Source: Kingdonia uniflora (Eukaryota > Streptophyta > Magnoliopsida > Ranunculales > Circaeasteraceae). Taken from it: a stretch of 64,000 nt of DNA. Positions within the stretch are counted from its first letter, which is position 1; every line of letters begins with the position of its first letter. The DNA is taken from contig JACGCM010002784.1 in NCBI GenBank assembly GCA_014058105.1, positions 1,302,001 to 1,366,000 on the forward strand. The letters are read 5' to 3'. Positions 26,801-41,800 of the stretch are shown in pieces. Under the pieces are notes generated by a model that saw nothing but the letters and a program-made list of their open reading frames with translations, ran no database searches and had not been told where the DNA came from. Both the position numbers and the translations under genes were made by a program.

Positions 26801-29800
26801 AATAATTGTACTTTATTTAATTTGTATTGAAAGAAACCCATGAGTTCCAACAATTCATACAGATTCCCATTTGATCAAAGATCTTAATTGAAACAAAAGT
26901 CGAGCAACCCACGGAGACAACTTATCAAAATCATGCTTAAAGAAAATTTCAACAATTCATAGAGAATGTATTGCATTAGAGATCAGGGACCCCATTGCCA
27001 ATGTGTCTTTAACCAATCTTTATTTTTAAAGGCTTACAACACCACCACTCATTCAGACTTGTGATAAAATCTCGGTCAAGAACTCATGAGACACCAAAAA
27101 GGTTAAGAAAGTGATTGCAAATCTCCATCACAACACACACCACCACCAAACCACGGCAATTAAAGAGTAAAGTATTAGATAGGATGTCACTCCTTCAAAC
27201 CCTCAGCACGTGAAAGTTCTCAAAGAGATAATCTCCGATGTCGTTTCTCCTCCCCTCCCCAAGGGGCGTACAAAAGAAGCAATCATATCTACTATATCAT
27301 TCTACTTGATCTTCATAATAAATCTTGATATACTATTGTTAGCTTTAATACTATTGCACTAGGTTGATATAAATAACAGAATTGCTCAAGTTTATCATTT
27401 GTGATTCTTACAAGCAACTCTTTCATTTGAGAATAGATTTTGTAAAAGCCGTTAATTGAGCCACACAATTAACACATTCCTTACCATGTAACATACAAGC
27501 AGAAGTTTTCATCTGACCTGAATTTTGAATGCATTTCCAACAGCTGAGAGTACTGGGCTCCATACACCAAGAACTCCATGGGGTCTCTGAGATGGTGCTG
27601 TCTCCAATGACACTTTCAGCCTCACTTCTGAAACATCTATCAGGCTGAAGAGAAAAAAAAATTGCAAAATCAAAAGGTACCCTTCCTCGTTTAACTCCCA
27701 ACTTTATCAGTGGTCGATTCATGAAAGTCCTATTTTTATTAATTTTTCTATACAGTTAACACTAGTACATATGTTGGTGTTGGTAGTGGTACGAGGTTCG
27801 GACACAGGAGTTCCAGAAACAGGGCTATACCGATTAGAGGGCTTGGATAGGTCGTCCCAGAATCCCAGTAGAGCTTGACATGTGCTTGATGAGTTGGAAA
27901 ATAAGAGATATTTTTCCAATTACCTTATACTATCCCTCCCTCTCCTCGTCTCTACTCAGATCCCCGGGTGTGTCCATATTATGTAAGTATTGTTGAGAAA
28001 AATTTAGCATCTAATGTTATCTTAACTTATGACATGATTAGAGACTGACATTTTATTTTATTTTATTCTATTCAGAAATAGAGCATGAAACTGAGAGTTA
28101 TCACTACTCAAATATGTCAGAAGTACACAGCACGAGTCAAAAGTAAGAGATATTCTTACTCTACACGTATCTCTGGATCGACTTGTGTGACGGTAGAACT
28201 TTTTGGAATTCGATCCATTTGAAGACTACTATAGAGATCTACCAACGCCCAAATTATTGGCTCATGAATACTAAGCCTCCAACTCTTTTCAGTTACCTAC
28301 AATTGGAAGACTGGATTTGTTCAGTCAAAAAATTACATCTAGGATTGGAAAAAATAAGCATGGGGGTAAAGCATTACCCGTATATAAACATATGGAAAGA
28401 CCTGCGTGCCATCAGTATTTTCGTTGCTCATTGTAATAGTCATTTTAAAAACTGGGTGGTGCATATCAGATGTCTGTTCAGGTGCCAAGAGCACAGGCAT
28501 TAATGTTAGTGGAAGCTGGTTATCAAGTTGCAAATGACCCAATATTAACTTGAACCTGCCAAAAGAAAGCATGGATGAGTGAGTCTTCATGTTACAAAGG
28601 AAGGTCCAAAGGACACTAAAATCGTATAAAGATTTACTCTCACCTGCTGGTGGTACCCCCATCATAGCCAGTTGAATATGACAGAAATACTCTTTCCAAA
28701 TAAAGGTATGCAAGCTCCCTTGGTCTGTGGTCGATCAAAGAAACTCCAACAACCCCCAACTCGATTATAAGCTCAACAGGCGCAGCGCTGCTCGGCGTTT
28801 TGTTTGGGATACCTAAAGTACCTCCTCCATTTCCAATAGTTTCCAGGATCTGACCATCTGCAATACCTGATTCTGATATACTTTCTTCAGAGAACTTAGC
28901 AATTACGATATCCCCAGCTTCTACAACATGAAATTGCACTCCTGGTATCTTTCCATCTGTGGAATCTTCCTTTGTTCCTATCAAGCTGAGTTTTTGACAA
29001 AAAGTAGAATCTCCATTACGGATTTGAGCATCAATTAGCTTCTGTCCATAAGGATCCTCCCACGAGAAACTTGTAGTTGAAAGAGGCTCTAAATGGACCC
29101 ATGCATCATCACTTAAACCAGATTGGCGAATGCTGATTCTCTTGTCAGTTGTTCTATTCTCAACTCTAGGATAGCAAAGCGTCTAGGGGTTAGTTGTGAA
29201 TTCAATGCTACAATCTATTTGGGATATTTCAAGTATCAAGACCGGTTAATATAAATTACAGAAAATCCTTACCTGATAGGACCATTTGCTGATCCTAAAC
29301 GAAAGACGACTATAAATCTCGATCCTTCCTCGTAGCCTCGAATTTCAGTCCTTAAGAATTTCCTAACACCATTTTTCTTTCTCAAAACCATATAGATGGT
29401 GTCCTCTTTAATAATTTCAATAGGAATACACCATTCAGTATCTTCCAGCCGAACCTACAAACCAAGAATGCCACTAAGTTATTATTACTTATGGCAATTT
29501 TGTGCTTTACTGAAGAAGGCATATGTTTACAAAAAAGAAAAATAATAAGGAGAAAAAATAAGGTAACGATTACAAGAAAATATCCTATGAGGTTAAGTTT
29601 GGATGGCAGTAAGGGATGCATTAACATAAATATATCTTCAGTTCACAGTTATGACAACTAAGGGTTACAACAACATAAATATATGTGCAATTCATACTTC
29701 ATAGTTATGATAACCATAATCTTTGTTATTAGAAAACTAGTTTTTCTGAGGTCTGGTAAGCACGTGAATTAACCCTTGACTCTTGATTGCAAGTACAATC

Positions 29801-32800
29801 ACACGACATGGAAATAGTTACTTTGGCATCACTTCTATTGAATATAAATTAACATATGGCGACCATTACCTCTGTAAAAATAGGCTTGTAAAATTGGGTC
29901 TACAGATATTAATTAACATAAAGTGTTTTTTCAGCAGACACTAATTTCATTTTCCAGCTTTGCTGCTACATTGTTCCTTTGAAAGAAATTTGGGGAAAAT
30001 ATTAGATTTTCTATGCTAAATTCAGCTCATAAGTTTTCTTGCATTTGAGATTATCAAATGTCATTTAGATACAAGAAAAAAACAAACTATTCAAAAGAGA
30101 GATTAAGATAGTCATGGCCTCCTAGATCATTATGGCTAGTGACATAAACTGGTAATGTTAACAGTTCATAAGAATTGGATTTCACTCTAAGTTCCACAAT
30201 ATGATACAAGAGAAAACACACGACTACAGAAACAGACGTTACCTGGAGCTTATCTGTCCCTCCACTTTCGCGGTAGACAAATGAAACTCTTGAGTCGGAT
30301 GCACGCAGAACCTTTTGCTCATCTTCACTGCTCAACTTCAGAAAAATGTCTTGACCAGTTCTGTTGGTGAATGTCATGAAGGGACGAACAGAAATTACCT
30401 ACATCAGGATATCAAGTTTCAAATAAATATTATCCAAAAGAGCTTTAGAATTGTTCTAAATTTACTGCAATATAAAAGATAACTAACTACCTTTGTAGGC
30501 ACAGATTGGTAGGGACATGGTTTTGAAGAGATAAAGAGTCGAATGCAATTTCCATCACCATCATATGCATACAGATCCATTGAGCCGTCCTAAGGATAGA
30601 AGATTGCCGTTTTTACAAATTATCATTTACTGAATGATAAATGAGACATTATGATGAAAACTAATTCGGAACATACCATATCACCAAGAGGAAGAAGGCC
30701 CTTCACTGGTCCGAAACGTCCTTTCCCAGAATGACTTATACAAACTGAGAGGCCCATAAGTTTAAAGTTCAATGCTGAATCAATGGTATACCCTTCAAAG
30801 ATTTCCTCTTCATTAATCTCTTCAAGGAAAATTTCATCGTTTGGCTTTGAATGAAATGTGAGAGGAAAGTTCAGCTTTTTCCTTTTTGCTATTTCCATAA
30901 GCCTATAAGTAAGTGGTGGGCATCTTGCACTTGCGATCCAATAAGGAGCATAGACTCTAATAATCTTTGCCACCATCCACTGTTCTTTGTCTTGGTTCTG
31001 TTCCAGAATGACTTGAACCACCCTTCCAGAAGATGAACTTCTCAAACTAATAGTTTTAGATGGAACGCCGCTAGGATGAGATAGAAGAACAGCTTCCTGA
31101 ACATCAATAGAACTTGTTACCTACAGGAGTACCACAAAAAAAGGGACCCAAAGAAAATAAATTATACATAAATGAGTAGATCATAATGGGTGTCATACGT
31201 GAATTGGAAGCCATCCTCCTTGAGGAAGCAGTGAAAAGTACAATGGGTTTCGTGGGTCAGCGTTACATATATTTACAGTCTCTCCTGGAACAAATAGTCC
31301 TCGAGAGCAAGATACAAAATGACCAGTTGCCCGCATTTCAAGAACTGAAAATTCTGCTGAAAGAGGAAGAAAATTAGTGATAACTAAAGGAGATTTGACC
31401 AGAAGATTCCAATCCTGAATAGGATCCGAGTGAATGTCTTTTCCAATCTCTGTTGCCTGAATACTCAAAGAAAACCATAACCCTTTGGAAGAAACTTCTG
31501 TGGATGAAGAAGAACTTCCACTAATAGTAGGACAATACAAGAGTTCCTCAGATTCTGAAAGAGCTGATACACAAACTTCTTTAGGTGTGTTATTTACGTC
31601 CAATTGCCTATCCACTACAGAACTCCAAGAGAACCCATTCTGGTTATTTGAATTCCATGGCCTTAATTTTAAGACGTATGATGATTTCAAACCAGATAAA
31701 GGAAGGGGAATTGTATCACCAGGTTTCAAAAAACCGACTAGAATCTGTTGTCTCAGACTCCCTAAGGTTTGTTTTCTAGTCCTAATCCATCTCCTTTGTC
31801 GCGCGTAATTTACAAACTTCAAGTGACTATAAGATTCAGGCCATTTGATTCGTTCAAGGTCAGGAGCATAAACCCATCCATCAGAAGTATTAACTGATGC
31901 ATTATCAACATGCCACTCGTTAACCCACTCCCATCCTGGTGGCAACTCAAACTTAGAAGTTTCCTGTATAATACAAGACATGGAGATTGAATCAGGTTTT
32001 GGCCATTTATGCATTAAGGAAATAGTAATATTTAGGCCACTGAAGAAAATTAAAATGTTATAGTAAAATAATGAAAATATAGAAAGGACAGAAATTAGAA
32101 TAAGACTTGTGGAATTATATAAAATACATGAAAACAAACTCCGAAGTCGTCATAACTATAATTAACACACTTTTTACCTACGACTTTGGAATTAATAAAG
32201 ATAATAACAACAACGAGTACTTCGTGATACAAGATGTCATAACATATTTTTTTAGTATTAGCTGTATTAATGTGTGGAACTTCTCATGCATGCACACTTT
32301 AGGCGGGCCACTGCATAACTTAAGTTGCTCATTGAGTTTCCTGGTTCTACTTTTACCAAATTCTATGAGCAAACAAGAAAAAGTCAAACTAAAGAAAACT
32401 TTGATTTCTGTTCTCTTCATTCTATTTCCTTTCTTCGGTTCCTCAACTCAATTAAAGTCAAAATCAAAAAATCATGGTATCGAACAAACATGGTCCTAAC
32501 TGAACTGATAGGATTAAGCATTTTTTGTGGTTTGGGCATCCCAATATATTTGTTACTTTCGTGGAATAAAGTGATTATTTCAATACTCGAACGATAAAAT
32601 AGTATTTAACAATTGATCTTTTTACTAGTCTTCATCCATTTATCTCTTTTGTGTGAGTTTGCATTAGATTTGGTATCAGAGAAACAAGATCTACGATCCT
32701 CTTCTCTTCTTTTATAATTCAGAAAGATACTTCAAAACTGGCGGGCAATCGAGGCTTCAGAAATGATAATCAACAGGAACTTATGGCGTTTCTTGATGCA

Positions 32801-35800
32801 AAATTGATGGGATTTGTGAGTCTATCATGGACGTCAGGAAATTATTTATAGATTAAAGAGTCTATTGACCCAAGTAAATGCACGGGGTAATGCAGTGGAT
32901 GAAGAAGAATTTGAAGACGATGTGCCACGGTGATCATTGTTGTGTTTGCTGTGCTTCTCGCTCCAGGTCATTCCTCTGAAGTTCACTACCGGTCACTGCT
33001 TAACCAGCTAATCCAACCCCTGCCGCAACCCAGAACCTCAAGTCGCAAAAAAAGAGAATAAAGTTTCTTGGAATCTGATCCCAAAGGTTGAGTCACTTGT
33101 ACAACGAATCATATTGCTTTTTGAGAAGAATACAGGATACTCTTTAGTTGTGACTGAAATATGAATTATAGAGTATTTAACTTGTAAACTATATTGTGTA
33201 TATATGTTGGTTGGAGTGAACAGGTTGTAAAATGTGTAAATATAAAATGGAGAACTGAACCCATGAAAAATGGATCAAAAAGACAAATACAATCAACGAG
33301 TGCTAAGAAATTTTATAACAATTACAAGAAACCTATTGATCAAATAACGCATGACAGAAATAAAAGATCATCACTTACCTGATACAACCCTTCATCTTCG
33401 ATCTGATCCTGATTAGGTTGAGGTGAACAACTAATCCAACCAATAGCTGGGTTGTACTTTTCAGTTTCAAACAATTCGTCTGTTCGAATAATGTCATCAT
33501 TATTTTCTTGCTTGCTGCCATCATCTAACGAATTCATATCTGCAGAAGAATCTTTGGGGTCGAGGCACAAATCAAGAATAAACTCTGTATTGTTGGTAAC
33601 AGCAACTAAAGAGCGCATGCTTAAATATCTGTTACCATCTTTGACGGTAACTTCACTGGCAACAACATCAATGCCAAACCTCCAACAAGCTGAAGGGGCA
33701 GCATAGTTCAGTTTTACATTAGTCCAAGGCCCTTCCCTAGTAGGACTAATCTGAATAAGTCCAGGTTTCCTCTCATTAGGAGACGATGTTCTCCTGTCAT
33801 TTTCAGCTTCCGACGTATGTGATAACAACACAGACCATCTTATTCTCCCATGTGACTTCTTAGAACTGTATTCTTCAGGCTCCTACATGATAGTAATATA
33901 CATTACCCATCAATAAATCAGTAGAACCTGGTTTACTTGGGAAATTTTCCAATACATTGATCTTCAACAACAAACAATATTTGAATCCGTTCTGAAAATT
34001 AATAGAAAATAAGAGAGTAGTAGCATGGATGGAGAGAAATAACTACCGGTGTAGGGGACAATAACTCTAACCAAGTAAGATCTTTCGCAGAATCGTACGA
34101 TTTTGAAATGTGATTGAGATTGCTCGATATCTCCTTCAATGAAGCAGAATAGAATCCAACAGGTTCACCTGTAGAATAGATAAAACTTTCAAATGCAAAT
34201 TAAGGACTCATCGGTAATTTACATCTGTTAAGAATTTTTATATCATTTTTTAGATCAAGGCTTGCATCCAAGTATGAAAACTACCGAAGAACAATTATAG
34301 GTTATAGATGATTGTGAACTCCGGGCATCAATTGCTACGCAATCTTGCACAGATCGAAGCCGGAGCAATTCCAATGAGTGGCTTGAAAACGTAACATCTC
34401 GTCTTCAACAAATCCACCCTTACAATGATCAAAGGTTAAAAAAGACCCTAGGATTCGCTTCAAAGAGAGATTTGCCTTATGAAAACCAGCCAATAATTGG
34501 GGATAAAAACCCTAGGGTTTCGGTTCCTCGACTAGAGCCTGGATAGCGTTGTTGGGTTAGCGACGACCAAATTGGCGGCAATCAATCCGGAATCTTGAAA
34601 AAGATAGCATTTTTTGTATGCGTAGTGTTGCAAAAGGCAATTATTAGAGGTTATTATTGATGGAGGGTTAACATAATACTTGGTATCTAAAGAAGTGGCG
34701 TAGATACTGCAAGTTAAACTTACTCCCAACCCGAAACCATTCGATATAAATTGGTTATCAAAAGGCAGAGAAAAGAGGGCAACTAAAAGGCACACCTTGC
34801 AGATTAAGATTGGGAACCTCTACGGAGACACCATTAGATATATAGTTGTTCCAATTGACCTTTGCCATATTTTATTAGGCCAACTTAGGTAGTTCGATCG
34901 AGTCATCATGATTGGGGAATGGACAATTCGTTTAAGTTTGTAGAACGAAGAACAGCTTGTGCTGACACCGCTACACGCTATCAACTTATAACAACTTTAT
35001 TGAGATGCTCGATTTTATAGGGTCGCATATGCCCTAGCCAGTACACTTCCCGACCCTCTCACTCCTAATTCTTCTATTTTGCAATCGTTGATAACTATAT
35101 TGATATACGTTATGTGCCTACTGATGCTAGGCTACCCCCTTTACGAGACATTGAACATGCGATTGACCTAGTCTTAGGGTCGATGTTGCCTAACCTACAA
35201 AGTTACAAAGGCAAATGTCTGAGTTATGAGATATGGAGTTACTCTGACATAGTTTGTTACCACGTGTGATGCCAGCCCTATTAACTCTGTATAAAGGCAG
35301 AAGCTAGAGGGTGATGTTAATAGGCGTGCAAATATTAATCGAATACATTCCACGGTTGGAAAATATGATTGATGATTTACTGAATGAGTGTTTTCTAAAC
35401 TTGATCCATCCTCGCAGGGGGTACCATCAGATACTTATAAGGCCGAGAAATAAGTAGAAGTAAGCATCAAGACTAAGTAATAAAAACTAGTTTGTAGAAG
35501 CGAACGTTACACTCAACATAAATTAACAAAATAAATCCTCTCTTTATTTCTCCACTAAAGCATAAACTTAGTTCATAAACCAAGGCACAATTTTTTCATT
35601 CAACCTAAGAATTAAAACTAGAGGAGCTAACCTTTTATAGGCATAAGGAGACTCATCACAATTAGAAGTCAAGTAGGAAACATAATAGAAACCCTAACTA
35701 CAAATCAAATAGGAAACTATTCCTACTAATAATGCAACTAGGATTTATAAAAAATAAAATAAAATAGAAACTTCTAAGAGAGGGGGTTTATAACGAAAAA

Positions 35801-38800
35801 AATAAAATAAAAATAGAAACCACTAAAAGAGGGAGTCTCCAAAAGTCGGTGCCAATGAGGGAACTCAACCCGTGCATGGAATAAAACGCCCCAACGACCT
35901 ATCAATTCTTTAATACTTGAGAAAACTCGACCTCAAATTTTAAAGCTCCGGATATAACTCACAAGCTCTATTCATCTTCATTGTCATCCAACTATCTCTA
36001 AACAACTGCATCACATGTTTACGCAAATTTTATGTAATCAATGTCACATGCTTCTTCAATCAAGGGCAGTATCTCTTCATATGTCTCGACTTCCCATATC
36101 CATAAAACTGTAACTGCCTACTCCCTGTAGGACGCACACTTATAACTGTCGGAGATGGTGTAGTGGATTAATATAAAGCACTATACGCCATCTTGAATTT
36201 ACTATTTTGGTTAATTCAACCGCGTCAGCAACTCAGTAGACATTGAGCATTGTTACTTCATCCTGGATTTTCGTGGTCAACCCATTTTTGCACCTGCTAA
36301 CTTTTTGTGCTTCTATCTCAAATGTAGCAACCCTAGAAGAGAAAATTTAAAAGTCGCTGGTGTATTCGACAACACTGGTTTGCTTCTGGCGATGATTCTA
36401 GAGGCATGCAAAATTGTTCTCTTTGTAAGTAATAAGAACAAAGAGCTTACTAAGCTTTCTTTTCATGATGTGCAATTCCCAAAATTTTGTTGACTTATAT
36501 CTCGTCTTGCATTTAGAACATTATCCACCAATTAAGGGCGTAATCCGTAAGTTTGGTTTCCACCAACATGCATGGGATTCCCATACCGTTTGTAAACAAA
36601 TATCATCTCAACACGATTAAGCTAATCCATAACCGCATCAAGATCAAACTTACTGTCAAATTTGGGTAAAAAAAAAAATTTAACGGTCAAATTCGGTTAA
36701 GTTTTTTTTTTTAACGGTCAAATTCGGGTAAGTTGAGCTTCAGATCTTGGTTACTACTTTATCAAAGCAGAAATCAAAGCGTTAGTTTAAGAAACACCGT
36801 CCCATGAGCACAATAACGTTGTCTAGTATGGTCCGAGTCGTTGCGCCATCCCTCGTATTGCGGACCATATGCAAAGTTACTAGGTGGTACCCCACGTGCA
36901 CGTCCACGCCTATCATATGGTGGAACATAGTGATCGGGTGCACCTCTACCATGGCAACCCCCATAACATTCATTAAACTGAATGCCTTCTCCTTGTCTAG
37001 GAATATTTCAGCCTTTGGGCATATTACGACCATGACCTACAAGTGGCCCAAGTATAGATCACTCCAATAGAACCCTTGGCCTTTTTGAGTCGCCGTACAT
37101 CCCATATAAGCAGTATTCGGGCCATGAGACCCTTGTCCGGTCTCTATAGGGCGCTGCCCCAAGCCATTTGGTGAGCCCCATTAGTACGGCCATTAAATCT
37201 TTGTGGGTTTACAGTCTTACTGTGGTAGCAAGATAACATCCCCAGGCGGGTTCAGACCAAACCCATTATGTGGTTGCTGGGTCATACTCAGTCGACCGGA
37301 TTATAGGTCGATCCAGTTGTTGTTGCTGTGTTTCGCCTTGGCTCGACCAAATCTGCTATTGGATTTGTCCTGATCCCGATGAATGTTTACAGTCTTACTG
37401 TAGTAGCCAGATAACATCCCCAGGCGGGTTCAGACCAAACCCATTATATGGTTGTTGGGTTGTACTCAGTCAACTGGATTATAGGTTGGTCCAGTTGTTG
37501 TTACTGTGTTTCGCCTTGGCTTGACCAAATTTGTTATTGAATTTGTCCTCCTATGAATGTTTATCCCCTGGCCCTGGCCTTGACCTGATGTTTTGGCGTA
37601 CATAAACTTGCAGCAGCTGCTACGTCAGGATCAGGTCCGTCCCTGCTCGCATGGTAGTTGGATCCAGGTCCGCCTCGAATTGTTACTGCGGATTGGTACT
37701 CTAGTTGGACTCTGCCCCACCCCCACTTTAGTCCGTAAGGTGCTTTGTGCACCTTAAGATCACATATCCACGCGAGTCATGGTCTCCCCCTGTCGAACGA
37801 CGATCCCAGTGAAATTACCGGTGACGGCAGTGATGCTGGTTATTTGTGTTGCTGGTAGTCGTGATGTTGGGGAGAGATGCGGTACCTCGTGGCTGCTAAG
37901 TCTTCCATGCCCGAGTTTCAACGCAAATCATGAAAGCTTCCGCCAGCAACTCCTTTGTTTAGAGGAGCAAAAACGTTTTGTAAACGTGAGTCTTCTCCCT
38001 CATCTTCACTTGAATCCGATTCCGATTTAGGGTTGGGAAAAATTGTTCCCTTACCGCGTCCAACAACTTGTGGGGACTTAGATCGCAAAGGGTTTACACT
38101 CGTGCGCCTAGTATCAGCACGAAAACCTAAAGATGGCTTTTCTCGCCCTCGGCCTAGTGTACCGTGATCGCTAATTTTGACATCACTTTTCTCTCCCATC
38201 AAATTTTGTGATTTAGCATCGTTTTGAGCTAGAGAGAGGAAAAAATTCGAAGGAGACAAAAAAACTCTAGAGTGAACAAAACGGCGCAATTGTTCGGCGA
38301 TTTCTTCGTTTTTACTCTTCGATTCTTGTGAGCATCGGCTTCTCTCATGATGATTGAAGCCTGATCTCCTCACTTTCATCATGAATTTGGCATCTATGAA
38401 CCTTTTTGAAATCGAAGCTGCAAGTGGTATTAGGGGAACTAAATATCAAGAAAAAGGTAAATGGCGATAATGGGGTCGAAGCTGGGGCTATCTATGAAGA
38501 TATCGGGAAACAACAACAAGATCTTTTAAAGGGCAAACAGGTTTCGGGGGAAGCTCTCCCCTAGTGTAAAATCCCTGATTTACTCAGCGAATCCTCGGCA
38601 AGCAAAATAACTTCTGAAAAGGAGAAGCAACCGTGTCTGAGCCTGAGCATTCTAATGGTGAGAAGGGTAAAGATGGGGAGAAGAAATCTTATGCGGATTT
38701 GCTCAAGGGAACACCTCAATTCTTCAACATTGAAGATCTTCCTCTACCAGGTAAATGTGGGGAATATCCTTCAATTGAGATTCCCAAATCTGCTCTTGGC

Positions 38801-41800
38801 AGGGGAGTTGAATCTTTCAAATTCAGCCTTATAGGCAGAATTGATATGCAAAATTTTAACTATACTGATATCAAATTGAGGGCTCCTAAACTATGGAAAC
38901 TAAAGGGGACAGCCACTATTATTCTGTTAGGAAAATGATATTTTACTATCAAATTGATTAATGAGGATGATAAGAGCTTCATTTGGAGTGGGGGTCCTTG
39001 GGTGATTGATGGTGCTCACATAAGAATCATGCCTTGGTGTAAGAATTTCTGCCCTGAAAATCAGAAATCAACTAATGCTCTGATTTGGGTGAAGCTTCCT
39101 GGCCTTAGTGGGGAGTACTGGGATCCTCTCACTCTCATGTCCATTTCTCACTCTCATGTCCATTGGAAGGGCTTTGAGTAATCCTGTTCAGATTGACGAG
39201 GCAATAAGGAACAATGAATTTGGGCTTCTTGCCAACATCCCCATAGACATTGATGTGCCTTATCCTATCCCTAATCAAATTCTTGTCAAAGCTGATGGAG
39301 AAGAGTTTGGCAGGAAGTGGTGATTTCAAGATTTCCAAAATTATGTAACCACTGTAAATTGGTGGGGCATCAAATGGGAGAGTGTAGAGTTCTCCAAAGT
39401 TCCATGAGACAGCACAAACAAAACTTGAGGTCTGAGAAACATAAAACCAAAAAACCTGAGATTAATGTTGAGGTTTACATTGATGGAGAAGTGCTCAAGG
39501 CTAAGGAGACAATTAACAAGAAGGCTCAGGCCATCAAGTTCACATAACCTATCAAAGATCCAGTTCCAGCTCTAAGCAAAACATTGAGCAAGGTAAAGGG
39601 AAAGAAAAGCTTCAATCTGTTGTGGATGAGGGAGAGTTGTTTCCTCTTATTCCTTTCCCAGGTCTGGAGCATCTTGTGGCAAGATACCCTGGCAGCAGCA
39701 ATAAATTCAAAGAATTGAGAGAGAAATTTTCTCAAGAGCTCCAACAGGTTATGAAAGATAGGATGTCCAATGATGAGGTCTCAGTCAGGAAAAAGGATTC
39801 TTCTATGCAGATGGTCCCTATTCCTGATTCTCAACATAGATCAAAAGAGCAAGGTAATGCTACTCCTTTGGTTTCCTATGCCGGCAATAAGAAGGACCCT
39901 GTCTCTGCTACCCCAGCTCTCAACAACCAGTGGTCCCTTCTGATGGAACAAGAACATACTGAAGAGGAGAAGATAATCTATCTAGAAAACAATGTTGATA
40001 ACAAGGCTGAAGGCTGGATGATTCAAAACAAGAGAGGGTACAGAAAGAACAACACTGCTTTGAAGGTTAAAATGTCAGGAGTAGCAGCTGCTACTACTAA
40101 ATCAAGATCTAAATCCACCAAAAAACAATAGCTGTTATGAAGATTGTTAATTGGAATGCTAGAGGTGTAGGAAACTCTAAGTCTATTCCCTATCTTAGGA
40201 ATATGATTAAAGATACCAATGCAGACATTTTGTGCATTGCTGAACCTAAAATCAAACCCACTTTGGCAGGCAGCTGTGCAGAGGTTGGGTTTTGCTCAGT
40301 GGTCTAATAAAATTATCCACAATGATACTGATTTGAGGCTGGGCAACCTGTGGGTGCTCTGGGGGAACTCTTTGCCTGATCCTGTTGTTGTTAATATTGA
40401 TGATCAAGTTATTACTTTCATTATGGGTATTAAAAACTATAATACCTTGTCTCAGTGGTGCATGCTAGAACTTTGGAGACTCAAAGGGCCTCTCTCTGGG
40501 AGAAGCTTGTTAGTATTAAAAAATTCCCTTATCCATGGTTGGTTTTGGAAGATTTTTACTCTAATCTGAGAGCTGGAGAGGAAACTGGTGGAAGGGACTA
40601 CAATATGAGAGCTCTTCAGGATTTTTCTGCTGCTGTGGATCAGATTGGTCTTATTGAAAGTTCTAGGGATGGATTGAGGTATAGCTGGTCTAATGGGCAA
40701 CAAGGGGGTGATAGAATCTTGAGTCTTATGGACAGGGCTTTCTTTAACACTCTCGGGCTGGACAAGTATGGGAGTTGGAAGCTTAAGATTATGCTAAGAG
40801 CCTGCTCTGATCACTCTTTGCTCTGGGGTAGAAATATATGTGCTCCTAAACCTAAGAACTGCCCTTTTAGATTCTTCAAAGGTTGGCTTGGACATCCTGA
40901 CTTCAACAGGTTGGTGACACAAAGCTGGCAAGAGTACGGGGTTGAAGCTTCCCTTTTTATTTTGAAAACAAAACTTCAAAGGCTGAAGGCAGACATTAAA
41001 AGGTGGAATGCAGAAGTTTATGGCAATGTGAAGATGAAATTTTTGCAACTTAATATGGAGTTGGAATCTTTATAAGCTGAGATTGAAGAGGATGCTCAGA
41101 TTGATATTCTTAATTCCCACATCCAGGAAAAGATTAAGCAAATAGATACTATTAGACTTCAAGAAGAGCTCTTATGGAAACAAAAAGCTAGAACCAAATG
41201 GGCTAAGGATGGGGACAAAAATACCAGGTTTTTACATACCATGGCTAAGATTAAAAGAGAAAGAAACCTTATATCATGCCTTGAAACTGAGGCTGGGGTC
41301 AAACTTGAGGATCAAGCAGATAATGCTAACTATATTGCGGACTATTACTCTAATAAGTTCAAAGCTCTAAATGTTAGTGATTCAAATGTCTCTCATGATG
41401 CTATCTTCTCTCTCATTCACCCTGAGATAACTGATGAAGACAACAACATGCTTTCTGGCTCTCCTGATTACACTGAAATCACTCAAGCTGTTTTTGGGTT
41501 GGATGCAGACAGCTCTCCCATGATGGTATAGTGGTATCTTTTATCAAGTTTTCTAGGACCTGGTTCAGGTGGATGTTGTGAGAGCTGTCAGTTCTTTCTT
41601 TAGAGAAAGTACTATCCCCATGGGCTTTAAGTCTAACCTTATTATGTTAGCTGCTAAAGTGAAGAATCCTAGAGCTTTAAAGAACTATAGCCCTATTTGT
41701 TTGAATAGTTTCTGCTGTAAGATTATTAGTAAGATTATGGCTTCTAGGCTCAAGATTGTGGCTGGTAAACTGGTTAGTGAAGAACAAGGTGCTTTTATTA

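Noticed and set aside
34788..34870. A minus-strand frame starting [18 protein letters not shown] that looks like a first exon
   Set aside because: It is short, has no convincing continuation, and lies in gypsy-derived DNA within a VPS13 intron. I recognise no family and see no partner exon.
37261..37524. Plus-strand open frames with repeated Cys ([11 protein letters not shown]) at 37270-37524
   Set aside because: They are antisense readings of the Gln-rich gag repeat; the Cys runs come from the complement of Gln codons.
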